From assembly GCA_027459705.1 (NCBI GenBank), contig DAIDHM010000146.1, forward strand, positions 1 through 58,409: a DNA stretch of 58,409 nt. Reading direction: 5' to 3'. The notes under the pieces were generated by a model that saw only the letters and a program-made list of their open reading frames with translations, had not been told where the DNA came from and ran no database searches. Origin of the DNA: Ktedonobacteria bacterium. Its GTDB lineage: Bacteria; Chloroflexota; Ktedonobacteria; Ktedonobacterales; JACDGC01. The position numbers were made by a program, and so were the translations under genes. Positions 9,396 through 18,995 of this stretch are shown piece by piece (position 1 is the first letter of the stretch; every line of letters starts with the position of its first letter).

Positions 9396-10973
9396 GTGCA
9401 ATACGTACTGGTCATTATCCTGATGGCGCTGACTGGTGGGCTGGGATTCGCCGTGGCGAATTACCTGACCACGCAACGGTTGCGCCTGCAATTCGAAGAG
9501 CAACTGCGGCTCGCCAAAGAAGATGGCGAACGCCGTCTGATTGAACTGGAGCATCAGCAGCGCGACTCGCTGCATGAAGCCAAAGAAGAGAATGCCAAGG
9601 TCCGGACCGCCCTGGAGGCCGAACTGCGCGAGCGTCGCCAGGAGGCCCGCGAGATGGAGCAGCGCATCCATCAGCGCGAGATCGCGCTGGACCGCAAGAC
9701 CGAGGCGGTCGAGCGCCGCGAGCGCATCACCCAGCAAGCGGAATCGACGCTGGCCCAACGCCAGGAGCAGATTGAGAGCGCGCGTCGCCGTCAGGAGGTT
9801 GCTGATGCCGAACATACGCAGCGACGACAGCGCGAACTGGAACGGATCGCCACCTTGTCGCGCGACGATGCTCGGCGCGAGGTGATCGCGAGCATCGAGG
9901 CCGAGGCCCGCGCGCAGGCCCTGCGCCAGGTGCGCGATATCGAAGCCCAGGCCCGCGACGAAGCCGAGGAACGCGCCCGCGAGATCATTACGCTGGCCAT
10001 CCAGCGCTGTGCCTCGGACCAGGTCGCGGAAGTGGCGATCACGGCCGTGCCACTGCCCAATGATGAGATGAAAGGCCGCATCATCGGCCGCGTGGGCCGC
10101 AACATCCGCGCGTTGGAAGCGGCCACGGGCGTGGACCTGATCATCGACGATACCCCCGATGTCGTCCTGCTTTCCAGCTTCGACCCGGTGCGACGCGAGG
10201 TCGCGCGCATTGCCCTGACCAAGCTGATCATCGATGGACGCATCCATCCGACGCGCATTGAGGAGATGGTGGAGAAAGCGCGCCAGGAGGTCGACCAGGT
10301 GGTGCGCGAAGAGGGCGAGCGGGCGGTGCAGGAGGTGAAGCTCGCGGGCATGCAACCCGAACTGGTCAAACTGGTCGGTCGACTGCATTTCCGCACTAGT
10401 TATGGCCAAAACGTCCTCAACCACTCGATCGAGGTCGCGATTCTGGCGGGGATGATGGCCGCCGAACTGGGCGCGGATGTGCAAGTCTGCAAGTTGGCGG
10501 GACTGCTCCACGATCTCGGCAAAGCGTTTGACCAGGAGATCGAAGGCCCGCACGCGCTGATCTCCGGCGAGATCGCCAAGCGCTTCACCAAGAATCCACG
10601 CGTCATCCACGCGATCGTCGCCCACCATGCCACCGAGGCTGATCCGATGAGTCTGGAGGCGATCATCGTGCAGGCGGCTGATGCCATCTCAGCGGCACGG
10701 CCCGGGGCTCGGCGCGAGACGGTCGATCTCTATAACAAGCGTCTGGAGATGCTGGAGCAGATCGCCAACTCGTTCCCTGGTGTCGAGCGCTCCTTCGCCG
10801 TCCAGGCAGGGCGCGAGGTCCGGATCATCGTCAAACCGGAGGAGATCGATGAACTCGGCGCGACGCAACTGGCGCGCGATATCGCGCGCCGCATCGAGGA
10901 GAGCATCGATTACCCTGGCCAGATCAAGATCTCGGTGGTGCGAGAGACGCGCGCGATTGAGTATGCCAAATAG
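9396..10973 (+). CDS. rny: Ribonuclease Y
   Basis: RNase Y is a membrane-tethered endoribonuclease that starts mRNA decay. The 525-aa length is typical. An N-terminal TM segment (about 3-23) is followed by a long charged coiled coil (about 28-205), a KH RNA-binding domain (about 215-280, with GRVG in the GxxG loop), and an HD phosphohydrolase domain with metal-binding His372-Asp373 in LLHDLGK and a later AHH. The start is GTG, supported by GGAGGA five bases upstream; no in-frame ATG is as well placed. It is transcribed from the promoter at 9103. The complex I genes follow after 294 bases and have their own likely promoter. Confidence 0.97.
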   Translation: MQYVLVIILMALTGGLGFAVANYLTTQRLRLQFEEQLRLAKEDGERRLIELEHQQRDSLHEAKEENAKVRTALEAELRERRQEAREMEQRIHQREIALDRKTEAVERRERITQQAESTLAQRQEQIESARRRQEVADAEHTQRRQRELERIATLSRDDARREVIASIEAEARAQALRQVRDIEAQARDEAEERAREIITLAIQRCASDQVAEVAITAVPLPNDEMKGRIIGRVGRNIRALEAATGVDLIIDDTPDVVLLSSFDPVRREVARIALTKLIIDGRIHPTRIEEMVEKARQEVDQVVREEGERAVQEVKLAGMQPELVKLVGRLHFRTSYGQNVLNHSIEVAILAGMMAAELGADVQVCKLAGLLHDLGKAFDQEIEGPHALISGEIAKRFTKNPRVIHAIVAHHATEADPMSLEAIIVQAADAISAARPGARRETVDLYNKRLEMLEQIANSFPGVERSFAVQAGREVRIIVKPEEIDELGATQLARDIARRIEESIDYPGQIKISVVRETRAIEYAK

Positions 10974-11095
10974 CCTCCTGCCAGCCATCACGCCGAATGG
11001 TGACCGATGGCTGTTGCCGTACGAGGCGGCGCGCGGGCATAGTAACAATGTAGGGTTGTGCCGGTCCCATGCACCATGCCTGGTTTGTGTCTGAG

Positions 11096-11104
11096 TGATA
11101 CAAT
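11096..11104 (+). promoter_or_regulatory. Extended -10 promoter upstream of nuoJ
   Basis: TGA-TACAAT forms an extended -10 element; no good -35 is visible. The predicted leader to nuoJ is about 155 bases. The rest of the 10974-11267 spacer holds only a weak 8-bp hairpin (CAGCCATC/GATGGCTG) after rny, without a T-tract. Confidence 0.45.
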
Positions 11105-11267
11105 AGACGGTGGCAGCAGTCCGCACGGGGTCTTGTGTGACCGCATTCCTCCGCCCTATATTCACTGCCGCCGCGCCCGGCCGCGCCGGGCTCCCGATCT
11201 GCCGCATCTCGCCTGGCTCCAGCGCGCGCGCGGGTTTTGCCAGGATGTCCAGAAAGGTATCTGCGTC

Positions 11268-11786
11268 ATGCTCGATCTTCCTTCCGTAGTGTTCATCGTG
11301 TTCGCTGCGGTCCTGGTGGGGTCAGCGTTAGCGGTGGTGACACTCCGAAATATTGTCCACGCCGCGCTTTTCCTGGTGCTGGTCTTTGGCGCCGCGGCGG
11401 GCATTTATGTCTTACTCAACGCGGAATTCATCGCCATCGTCCAGATCCTGGTGTATGCTGGAGCCGTCACGATCCTGATCCTCTTTGCCATTATGCTGAC
11501 CCAGAATCCCAATTCGCGCGGGAGCAATCCTTCTAATCGTCAAACACTGATCGCCGCGCTGATCGCGGTGGCGCTCTGTGCGGGTGCGGTCTTTGCCTTC
11601 GCGCAAAATACGTCCATCACGACGGCTTCGCAAAAAGCGATCAGCGGGCCACCCGGCTCCGTCGTCGGCATCGGCCAACTGCTTTATAGCCCGACCAGTT
11701 ACAGTTATGTGCTCCCATTCGAAATCGCGTCGGTCGTCTTGCTCGTCGCCATCGTCGGCGCGATCGTGATCGGCCGGGAGGACTGA
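11268..11786 (+). CDS. nuoJ: NADH-quinone oxidoreductase subunit J
   Basis: The 172-aa product has five hydrophobic segments and the family motif around LNAEFIAIVQILVYAGAV, where NuoJ contributes to the quinone and proton pathway of complex I. The ATG at 11268 gives a normal NuoJ N-terminus. A longer open frame reaching back to 11058 adds an unrelated Arg-rich leader and is rejected. It is the first gene of a tight nuoJKLMN run. Confidence 0.93.
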   Translation: MLDLPSVVFIVFAAVLVGSALAVVTLRNIVHAALFLVLVFGAAAGIYVLLNAEFIAIVQILVYAGAVTILILFAIMLTQNPNSRGSNPSNRQTLIAALIAVALCAGAVFAFAQNTSITTASQKAISGPPGSVVGIGQLLYSPTSYSYVLPFEIASVVLLVAIVGAIVIGRED

Positions 11787-11788
11787 AT

Positions 11789-12112
11789 ATGCTCTTGTCG
11801 TTGAATTCGTTCCTGATCCTGGGCGCCGTGCTCTTCAGTATCGGCCTCTTCGGAGCGTTAAGCAAACGCAATGCGGTCTCTGTGCTGATGGGCATCGAAA
11901 TCATGCTCAATGCCGTCAACATCACGCTGGTGGCCTTCGGGTCCTCCGTGGTCAATCCTCAATTCTCCGGCCGCTTGACCGGGCAGATCTTCGCGGTCTT
12001 CATCATTACGGTGGCGGCGGCGGAAGCAGCAGTGGCGCTGGCCATGATCATCGCGATCTATCGTCAGCGTTCAACCGTTGATGTCGGCGACATCAACATG
12101 ATGAAGTGGTGA
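11789..12112 (+). CDS. nuoK: NADH-quinone oxidoreductase subunit K
   Basis: The 107-aa protein has three TM segments and the two conserved intramembrane glutamates of NuoK, in GIEIMLNA and AAEAAVAL, which take part in proton translocation. It starts two bases after the nuoJ stop and has GGGAGGA just upstream inside nuoJ, so the two are translationally linked. Confidence 0.96.
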   Translation: MLLSLNSFLILGAVLFSIGLFGALSKRNAVSVLMGIEIMLNAVNITLVAFGSSVVNPQFSGRLTGQIFAVFIITVAAAEAAVALAMIIAIYRQRSTVDVGDINMMKW

Positions 12113-12128
12113 GGGGTTCGGACAGCCG

Positions 12129-14426
12129 ATGAGTGGAAACGTCTTCATCGATAACATCTGGGTCATTCCCGCCCTCCCCTTGCTCGCGTTCATCCTCAAT
12201 ATCTTCGTGATCCGCCCGCTGGATGTCGCCATACGCGACCGCAGCCATGGCGCGGGCCACGCAGAGCATGGACACGCTGAGCAGCATGGGCAGGACAACG
12301 GCCACCTGGCCGACAACACCCAGCATACCGTTCCAGATATCGACGCGCTGGTCGAGGAAAGCTACGTCCAGGGCATCGACGACATCGACGGGCATATCGC
12401 GACACCGGCCGCGCTGGCCCGCTCGATCCGCAAGGCCGAACATACTTCGGGCGGCGCGGCCGCCGTCACCTTGATGCGAGATGCGGAGAGCCATCCCCAT
12501 CACGCGCATGGCGAGCCGACAATCTTCGCCCGGGTCAATGGCTACATCGGCATCCTGGCGATGCTGGGGGCATTTGCCTGGTCACTGGGCGTCCTCTTCG
12601 CGATGCTCGGCAATGGGGCGCTACGTAACGGCACGGTGGTGCACCTCTATGACTGGGTCGCTGTGGCAGGCATCAACTATTCAGTGAACTTCTATGTCGA
12701 TGCCCTGACGGCCGTCATGCTGGTCGTCGTCACTACGGTCTCGGCGCTGGTGCAGATCTACTCGCAGGAATATATCGAACACGAGGAGCCAGCGGGCTAT
12801 TCGCGCTTCTTCGCGTGGCTCTCGCTCTTTACGATCTCGATGTTGATCCTGGTCCTCTCCGCCAACTTCCTGATGATCTATATCGGGTGGGAGCTGGTCG
12901 GACTGTGCTCCTTCTTGCTGATCGGCTTCCTTGGCAAAGACGCGCCGAAGATGCAAGCGGGTCGCCCTTCGCCTGGCGCGGCGGCGATGAAAGCTTTCAT
13001 CACGACCCGCGTCGGCGACTTCGGCTTCCTGATCGGCATTTTGATCCTCTTCACCGTCACCAAGACTTTCGAGTTCACGGCGATTCCACGGCTCCTCACC
13101 GGTACGGATCAGGCGCTGCTGACGGCGGCGATGATCCTGGTCTTCTGCGGCGCGGTCGGCAAATCGGCCCAGTTCCCGCTGCACGTCTGGCTGCCAGACG
13201 CGATGGAAGGCCCAACCCCCGTCAGCGCGCTGATCCACGCCGCGACGATGGTTGCCGCGGGCGTCTATCTGGTGGCGCGGACCTTTGTGCTCTTCCATCA
13301 GTTCGCAGGCCCGCAATCGCTGGAAGTCGTGGCGTATGTCGGCGGCTTCACCGCCATCTTCGCCGCCTCGATTGCGCTGGTCCAGACTGATATCAAACGC
13401 GTGCTAGCGTATTCGACAGTCTCGCAACTGGGGTACATGTTCGTCGGTCTGGGAGTCGCTGATACCATTGGACCCGGCACTTTCCACCTGATGACGCACG
13501 CCTTCTTCAAGGCGCTGCTCTTCCTGGGATCCGGCGCTGTGCTGCATGCGCTGGGCGGCGAGCAGGATATGCGCAAGATGGGCGGCCTGGCGTCGCGCAT
13601 TCCGCAGGTCGCGATTCCCTTCCTGCTGGCGACCTTCTCAATATCCGGTTTCCCGTTCTTCGCGGGATTCTTCAGTAAAGATGAGATCATCGCCCAGACG
13701 TTGCAACATGGCGATTATGTGCTGTACGCCATCACACTCTTCACCGCATTCCTGACGGCATTCTATATGTTCCGCCTCTGGTTTCTGACCTTTGGCGGCG
13801 AGGGTGGACGGTTCGGCGGTTGGTGGGGTGGCCAGTACCGGGATACACGCACGATCAGCCAGCCCGGCATCCGCCTCTGGTTGCCGCTGGCGATCCTGGC
13901 GGTGCCCGCTGTCTTCGCTGGTTTCTTGGGTTGGAATGTCGTGAGCGGCGGTGGTTTCAACGCCTTCATCTCCGCGGCGAATGTCACGCCCGCTGGTATC
14001 GTCGGCGCGGCGTTCGATAATCCCTTCACCTCGGGGGCAACCTATGTGGGCATCGCTGCGGCATTCCTGGGCATCGGGTTGGCCTGGGCCATGTATGGCG
14101 CGCGGATCATCCCCGCCAATGTGCTGACGCGCAACCCGCTGGGACGTGGGATCTACCAGGTCCTTTGGAACAAGTTTTACGTGGATGAGGTCTACCTGGC
14201 GTTCATCCGCTTCGGGATCATGGGCCTCTCGCGCATCGCGGTCGGATTCGACCGTCTGGTGATCGATGGCATCCTCAACGGCGTCGGCAACGGAGTGGTC
14301 GCCTTCGGGCGCGGCCTCCGGCGCTCCGAGAGTGGCCGCATGCAGAATTATGGCGCCGCGATCTTCGGTGGCGCCCTTGTGATCGCCGCCGCGTTCTTCG
14401 TGGTGGTCTATTTCAACATAAAGTGA
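12129..14426 (+). CDS. nuoL: NADH-quinone oxidoreductase subunit L with His-rich insertion
   Basis: NuoL is the distal antiporter-like proton pump of complex I. The core is well conserved: IGWELVGLCSFLL with the key Glu255, FPLHVWLPDAMEGPTPVSALIHAATMV, and a long C-terminal part expected to give the lateral helix. At 765 aa it is longer than usual. Part of the excess is an acidic, His-rich hydrophilic segment of about 100 residues (roughly 34-134, about 13 His, including SHPHHAHGE) placed between the first and second TM segments. The reading frame is intact through it and codon use is unchanged, so it is translated rather than an artefact. Confidence 0.95.
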   Translation: MSGNVFIDNIWVIPALPLLAFILNIFVIRPLDVAIRDRSHGAGHAEHGHAEQHGQDNGHLADNTQHTVPDIDALVEESYVQGIDDIDGHIATPAALARSIRKAEHTSGGAAAVTLMRDAESHPHHAHGEPTIFARVNGYIGILAMLGAFAWSLGVLFAMLGNGALRNGTVVHLYDWVAVAGINYSVNFYVDALTAVMLVVVTTVSALVQIYSQEYIEHEEPAGYSRFFAWLSLFTISMLILVLSANFLMIYIGWELVGLCSFLLIGFLGKDAPKMQAGRPSPGAAAMKAFITTRVGDFGFLIGILILFTVTKTFEFTAIPRLLTGTDQALLTAAMILVFCGAVGKSAQFPLHVWLPDAMEGPTPVSALIHAATMVAAGVYLVARTFVLFHQFAGPQSLEVVAYVGGFTAIFAASIALVQTDIKRVLAYSTVSQLGYMFVGLGVADTIGPGTFHLMTHAFFKALLFLGSGAVLHALGGEQDMRKMGGLASRIPQVAIPFLLATFSISGFPFFAGFFSKDEIIAQTLQHGDYVLYAITLFTAFLTAFYMFRLWFLTFGGEGGRFGGWWGGQYRDTRTISQPGIRLWLPLAILAVPAVFAGFLGWNVVSGGGFNAFISAANVTPAGIVGAAFDNPFTSGATYVGIAAAFLGIGLAWAMYGARIIPANVLTRNPLGRGIYQVLWNKFYVDEVYLAFIRFGIMGLSRIAVGFDRLVIDGILNGVGNGVVAFGRGLRRSESGRMQNYGAAIFGGALVIAAAFFVVVYFNIK

Positions 14427-14437
14427 GGTAGCCCACC

Positions 14438-16021
14438 GTGTTTCCTTTATTGACCACGTTGGTCTTCTTACCCACCATCGGGGCACTGGTCCTGATGGTC
14501 GGTCCTAAAGGCGCGAGTCGCTGGATTGCGGCAATCTTCTCGGGTGTCACGTTCGTGCTCTCGCTCTGGCTCTATATTGGGCCACTGGTCGGGGGGTCCG
14601 GAACGGCGGGCTTCGGTAGCATCATGCACCCTGCCTGGTCCGAAAGCATCCCCTGGGTCCATTTCGCGATTGGAACCCTGCAACTCAATATCGACTATCA
14701 TCTGGGCGCGGATGGATTGAGCATCTTCATGCTGATCCTGAACGCGTTGCTATCCTTCCTGGCGATCATCGGTTCATGGCACGTCTCCAATCGGACACGC
14801 GAGTATATGGCCTTGCTACTGATCCTGGAGACGGGCGTGATGGGCGTATTCTGCGCCTTTGATCTTTACCTCTTCTGGCTTTTCTGGGAAGTCGAGTTGA
14901 TCCCCATGTTCCTGCTCATCGCCATCTGGGGTGGGCAGCGGCGCGAATACGCCGCGTGGAAGTTCGTAATCTATACGATCTTCGGTTCGGCGTTCATGTT
15001 GGCCGGGATCATCCTGCTATACTTCTCGCTCGGCGCGCAGAATGGCGCCTACTCGGCTTCATTCAGCTATCTGGCATCGCACCAGGTGGCGGGGACGTAC
15101 TCCATCTTCGGCATCTCGATCGCATCGCAACTGTTGCTCTTCTTGCTGCTCTACCTGGGCTTTGCGATTAAACTGCCAATGATCCCCTTCCATACCTGGT
15201 TACCCGATGCCCATACCGAGGCACCCACCGCGGTCAGTGTCCTGCTGGCGGGCGTCCTGCTGAAGATGGGCGCGTATGGCTTGATCCGCATCTGTGTGGA
15301 CTTCGCACCGCAGGGCGCGCGCGACTTCGCGCTCCCGCTCGCGGTGCTGGGCGCGATCAACATTATCTATGGCGCGGGCTGTTCGCTGGTGCAACGCGAC
15401 ATGAAGAAACTGATCGCGTACTCCAGCGTGAGCCATATGGGATACGTCATCCTGGGTGTCGCCGCCGCTATCGGACCGGGTGCGACGAATCCGGCGTTTC
15501 GCGAGGCGGCGCTCACGGGCGCGGCGATTCAGATGTTCTCGCACGGCGCGGTGACGGGCATGCTCTTCTTCTGCGTCGGCGTGCTCTATGAGAAAGCCCA
15601 TCTGCGCGAGATTAACGCCTTCGGTGGTCTGATGGCGCGCATGCCGCGGCTCACCTGGATCTATACCTTCGCGATTATGGCCTCGCTGGGCCTGCCTGGC
15701 TTGAGCGGCTTTGTCGCGGAATATCTGGTCTACACAGGGTCCTTCGCGAATTTCCCGGCCCAGACCATCATCGCCGCCGTGACGATGATCCTGACCGCTG
15801 GCTACCTGCTCTGGATGTTGAAGCGCGCCTTCTATGGCCCGCTGAATCCGCGCTGGGCGCACCTGAACGACGCGAATCTGCTCGAAATGGCTCCGCTGGT
15901 CATGCTGGGCGTGGTCGTCCTCTTCGTCGGCGTCTATCCTGGTTTCCTGGTGGATCTGCTCCGCCCCAGCCTGCATCAGATTATCCAGACGATGGGCAGT
16001 TTGCCTGTCGCTGGTCGTTAG
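14438..16021 (+). CDS. nuoM: NADH-quinone oxidoreductase subunit M
   Basis: The 527-aa antiporter-like subunit shows the pump glutamate in FWEVELIPMF (Glu151) and the conserved PFHTWLPDAHTEAPTAVSVLLAGVLLKMG segment split across the broken TM helix region. The start is GTG at 14438, eleven bases after the nuoL stop, with GTGAGGTAG upstream. Length is normal for the family. It lies between nuoL and nuoN as in most nuo operons. Confidence 0.96.
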   Translation: MFPLLTTLVFLPTIGALVLMVGPKGASRWIAAIFSGVTFVLSLWLYIGPLVGGSGTAGFGSIMHPAWSESIPWVHFAIGTLQLNIDYHLGADGLSIFMLILNALLSFLAIIGSWHVSNRTREYMALLLILETGVMGVFCAFDLYLFWLFWEVELIPMFLLIAIWGGQRREYAAWKFVIYTIFGSAFMLAGIILLYFSLGAQNGAYSASFSYLASHQVAGTYSIFGISIASQLLLFLLLYLGFAIKLPMIPFHTWLPDAHTEAPTAVSVLLAGVLLKMGAYGLIRICVDFAPQGARDFALPLAVLGAINIIYGAGCSLVQRDMKKLIAYSSVSHMGYVILGVAAAIGPGATNPAFREAALTGAAIQMFSHGAVTGMLFFCVGVLYEKAHLREINAFGGLMARMPRLTWIYTFAIMASLGLPGLSGFVAEYLVYTGSFANFPAQTIIAAVTMILTAGYLLWMLKRAFYGPLNPRWAHLNDANLLEMAPLVMLGVVVLFVGVYPGFLVDLLRPSLHQIIQTMGSLPVAGR

Positions 16022-16036
16022 GGGAGTTCGACAACT

Positions 16037-17572
16037 ATGCAACTTGGTTTGACGGATGTCTGGCTCCTCTCGCCAGAGATCGCGCTCACCGGCCTGGCCG
16101 TGCTGGTGATGGTGCTCGATTTCTTCATGCGGTCTGGCGGGACGGGCCCCAATCGGGGGACGTTGGCGGTGGTGGCAATCGTCGGCATGCTGATCCCCGC
16201 CGGGTTCACCACCTGGCTGGCGTTCTCGCCTAATCGCCCGACAACGGGTTTTTACGGCATGCTGACGAGTGACAATTACGCGCTCTTCTTCCAGTACCTC
16301 TTCCTGGGCATCGGCCTGGGGGTGATCCTGGCGTCATATGATTTCATCCGACTCTATATCAAGGCGTCGGGCGAATTCTACGCCTTGCTCCTCTTCTCGC
16401 TGGTCGGCGCGATGTTCATGGCCAGTTCGACCGAGCTGATCACGATCTATATCGCGCTGGAGTTGACCAGCTTCCCGCTCTATGTGATGGCTGGGATGTT
16501 GCGCAACAACATCCCCAACAACCCGGACTCTTCCAAGCGATCCTCCGAGGCGGCCATCAAGTACGTCCTGCTGGGTGCGATGTCATCGGCAATCCTGCTC
16601 TATGGTATGGCGCTACTCTATGGCGTGACCGGAACGACGGACCTGAAATCGATCGCTTCGGCGCTCCAGACCTTCACCAGTGGTGGACCCAACGCGCTGG
16701 TTTTGTTGCTGGCGGATGTCTTCATCTTCGCCGGCTTTGGCTTCAAAATCTCGGCGGTGCCATTTCATATGTGGGCGCCCGACATCTATGAAGGCGCGCC
16801 ATCCCCAGGGACACTCTTCTTCTCAGTAGCGTCTAAGGCAGCGGGCTTTGCGGCGCTCATCCGCGTCTTCATCGCTGGCGGCCTGGTACAGACCAGTTCC
16901 TTTTATGTCTGGGGGTTGATCGCCATCGCAGCGCTCTTCTCGATGACGCTCGGCAATATTGTCGCGATCGTGCAGAGTGATATCAAACGTATGATGGCCT
17001 ATTCCAGCATCGCGCAGGCCGGGTACATCCTGGTGGGATTCGCGGCGTTGGCCTTCCAGCCTAAGAATAATTCGGCGACCTCGGCGATCCTGGTCTTTAT
17101 CGCCGTCTACGTCGTGACGAATATCGGCGCCTTCGCGGGTATCATCGCGCTGGCCAATGCCACAGGCGGCGAACGCGTCCGCGATTTCGATGGCCTCTTC
17201 CGGCGCAGCCCGGCGTTAGCGCTGGGAATGTCGCTCTGTTTGCTCTCGCTGGCGGGCATTCCACCGTTGGCGGGCGCGGTGAGCAAGGTGGTGCTCTTCA
17301 TCGCGGCCTGGAACCAGGGCGGCTTCTTGCCATGGCTGGTGATCGCGGGCCTCCTGAATAGCGTTATCTCCATCGCGTATTATGTTGGTATCGTCTACCG
17401 GATCTTCGTGGCAACACCGCCGCGCGACGACCGGTTGCCGATCTCGCGCGCGGCCTCGACGGCGTTGGTGCTGAGCGTCATCGGCATCATCGCGCTGACG
17501 ATCTTCATCGGTCCACTCCTCAACGCGGGTGGGATGGGGGCGCAGTCGCTCTTCAGTTACCTCGGGAAGTGA
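16037..17572 (+). CDS. nuoN: NADH-quinone oxidoreductase subunit N
   Basis: The 511-aa subunit has the NuoN pattern with Glu142 in IYIALELTSFPLYV and the PFHMWAPDIYEGAPSP motif. GGGGAG precedes the ATG by ten bases. It ends the nuoJKLMN run; nuoA-I are not in the window, so the peripheral arm and NuoH must be encoded elsewhere. Confidence 0.96.
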   Translation: MQLGLTDVWLLSPEIALTGLAVLVMVLDFFMRSGGTGPNRGTLAVVAIVGMLIPAGFTTWLAFSPNRPTTGFYGMLTSDNYALFFQYLFLGIGLGVILASYDFIRLYIKASGEFYALLLFSLVGAMFMASSTELITIYIALELTSFPLYVMAGMLRNNIPNNPDSSKRSSEAAIKYVLLGAMSSAILLYGMALLYGVTGTTDLKSIASALQTFTSGGPNALVLLLADVFIFAGFGFKISAVPFHMWAPDIYEGAPSPGTLFFSVASKAAGFAALIRVFIAGGLVQTSSFYVWGLIAIAALFSMTLGNIVAIVQSDIKRMMAYSSIAQAGYILVGFAALAFQPKNNSATSAILVFIAVYVVTNIGAFAGIIALANATGGERVRDFDGLFRRSPALALGMSLCLLSLAGIPPLAGAVSKVVLFIAAWNQGGFLPWLVIAGLLNSVISIAYYVGIVYRIFVATPPRDDRLPISRAASTALVLSVIGIIALTIFIGPLLNAGGMGAQSLFSYLGK

Positions 17573-17891
17573 CGTTGTGGAGGGCCTGGCGCGCGGGAAT
17601 ACGAGTTCCGCACGTCAGGCCGATCCTCACCCGCCAGGAACATCTGATGGTGGATTGATTTCGATGGCATTATGCATCCGCAATGACATCCAACATGGCA
17701 GTAGCGGGGCTCTCTTCACACGGAATCGTCTCAATTGGTAGTGTATTATGCACATTTTGCTTGCCAGGGGAGCAGATGGGGTGTATATTCTTCTTGAATC
17801 GTGGTAAGATTGTATGCACAAGCTATTCGTGGGGGCAGGTGTATCCATCGCCCCGGGCACGCCGCCTTTCAAGCGCAGTGAGGAGCGAAAT
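17573..17891 (+). other. Spacer after nuoN
   Basis: No gene is visible. The stretch has lower GC than nuoN and holds the promoter at 17761-17789. An imperfect inverted repeat (GGCCTG/CAGGCC, about 17584-17620) might act in termination after nuoN but lacks a T-tract. Confidence 0.4.
17761..17789 (+). promoter_or_regulatory. Sigma-70 promoter of the DUF1232-like gene
   Basis: TTGCCA and TATATT, each one mismatch from consensus, are separated by 17 bases. The leader to the ATG at 17892 is about 96 bases. Confidence 0.6.
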
Positions 17892-18308
17892 ATGGCGAAT
17901 AAAGTACCGCCCATCCCACCACCCTCCCAGGTTCCCGCTCAACCCGGCACCGTGAATTATGTTCGCCCAAGTTTTATGCAGATGGTATTTCATGTCGGTC
18001 GCACGTCGCGACTCGCTGGCGCTTTATTGCGCGACCGCCGCATTTCAATATTTAGAAAATTTTTCTTTTTGTTGGCTATCGCTGGTTTGATACTCGCCCT
18101 ATTACTTCCCGAAAGTATTGGTGCGCTGGTCGAAAATATCCTGCCATTCGTCGGCCCCGTGCTGGGCCTGCCAGGCGATGTTGCCCTCGATTGGGTGGCT
18201 GCCACCGTGATCGGATTTAACTTGCTTCGCATCTTCCCTGCTGAGGTAGTAGGCGAGCACTATGACATGCTCTTCCGCGTACCTGTCCCCCACTCGCAGC
18301 CGCGCTAA
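17892..18308 (+). CDS. Small membrane protein resembling DUF1232 (YkvA-like)
   Basis: The 138-aa protein has a Pro-rich N-terminus, then LLRDRRISIFRKFFFLLAIA and a second hydrophobic region around ENILPFVGPVLGLPGDVALDW. This order (RD-R motif, TM, P-x-D-type turn, TM) resembles DUF1232 proteins, whose role is unknown. The expected acidic turn is altered here, so the assignment is tentative. The ATG at 17892 has GAGGAG seven bases upstream; longer in-frame extensions are not supported. It stands alone. Confidence 0.7.
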   Translation: MANKVPPIPPPSQVPAQPGTVNYVRPSFMQMVFHVGRTSRLAGALLRDRRISIFRKFFFLLAIAGLILALLLPESIGALVENILPFVGPVLGLPGDVALDWVAATVIGFNLLRIFPAEVVGEHYDMLFRVPVPHSQPR

Positions 18309-18498
18309 GCATCGCCTGGCAGGCCAGTCATGGGAAAAAATATAACCCCATAAAACGTGCTCCAGCGTGGCCTAACGTCCACGCGCACCTCGTCGTTTGC
18401 TCAATGCCTTATGCTAGAATGGGGCGACCCGGCTGAATTCGTTCTCATTCGCGGAATCATGTGTTGGCGCTGGCGATGGACTGTTTAATTGGATGCGT

Positions 18499-18549
18499 CA
18501 ACGCAACTGAGCAGCACGGGAGTGGTGGCCGTGCTACTCAGTTGCGTTG
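18499..18549. terminator. Strong hairpin between convergent genes
   Basis: Twenty-one-base arms (18499-18519 and 18529-18549) pair with one mismatch around a 9-base loop. It begins about 22 bases beyond the stop of the minus-strand gene at 18572 and 190 bases after the plus-strand gene. Neither side has a long T-tract, so terminator is the best guess rather than certain. Confidence 0.55.
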
Positions 18550-18571
18550 TTCCGTCAGATTAGGCGACTGT

Positions 18572-18976
18572 TTATTCCGCTGGCGAAGGTCGAGGCTCAA
18601 CCATCCTTAACTGCCCGGTTTCATCCAGCCACATGCCAGTGACAGAACACTGCGGACACAGTTCGTGTAAGCGTGCGAGTGCGCGTGGGAAAAAGGTGGC
18701 TACGCTCTGGTGCGTATCCTCCCCGCTGTCCGCGCAATTCGCATGACCAACCAGGAACACCTCCTGGCGATGCTCATTGGCTAGGGCATAGCCGATATGC
18801 TCGTGAAGCCGCTGGCTTGCCGAACCTGTGGGTTCTGCCAAGAGCTTTTCCGGTGCGCCCGCTGTGATGAGGTAGGCTGCCTCCCTCTCTTGCGCAGTCG
18901 CTAACCAGGTCGTCACTGTCTCCACGACCTGGCCTTCCCAACAGGTAATCACCGTAATGGGGAGATGCTCCAGCAT
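18572..18976 (-). CDS. Small protein resembling beta-carbonic-anhydrase-like fold proteins
   Basis: The 134-aa product contains VFLVGHANCADSGED, a His-x2-Cys pattern like the zinc-ligand region of beta-carbonic anhydrases and of a related small uncharacterised family, followed by a helix and the strand pattern VTGMWLDETGQLRMVEP. The N-terminal Cys-Asp-Arg part of true beta-CAs is not evident, so enzymatic activity is doubtful. GGAGGT seven bases upstream sets the start at 18976. It follows icd after 19 bases and is surely in the same transcript. Confidence 0.6.
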   Translation of the reverse strand: MLEHLPITVITCWEGQVVETVTTWLATAQEREAAYLITAGAPEKLLAEPTGSASQRLHEHIGYALANEHRQEVFLVGHANCADSGEDTHQSVATFFPRALARLHELCPQCSVTGMWLDETGQLRMVEPRPSPAE

Positions 18977-18995
18977 CGTCGCACCTCCGTTCCGG

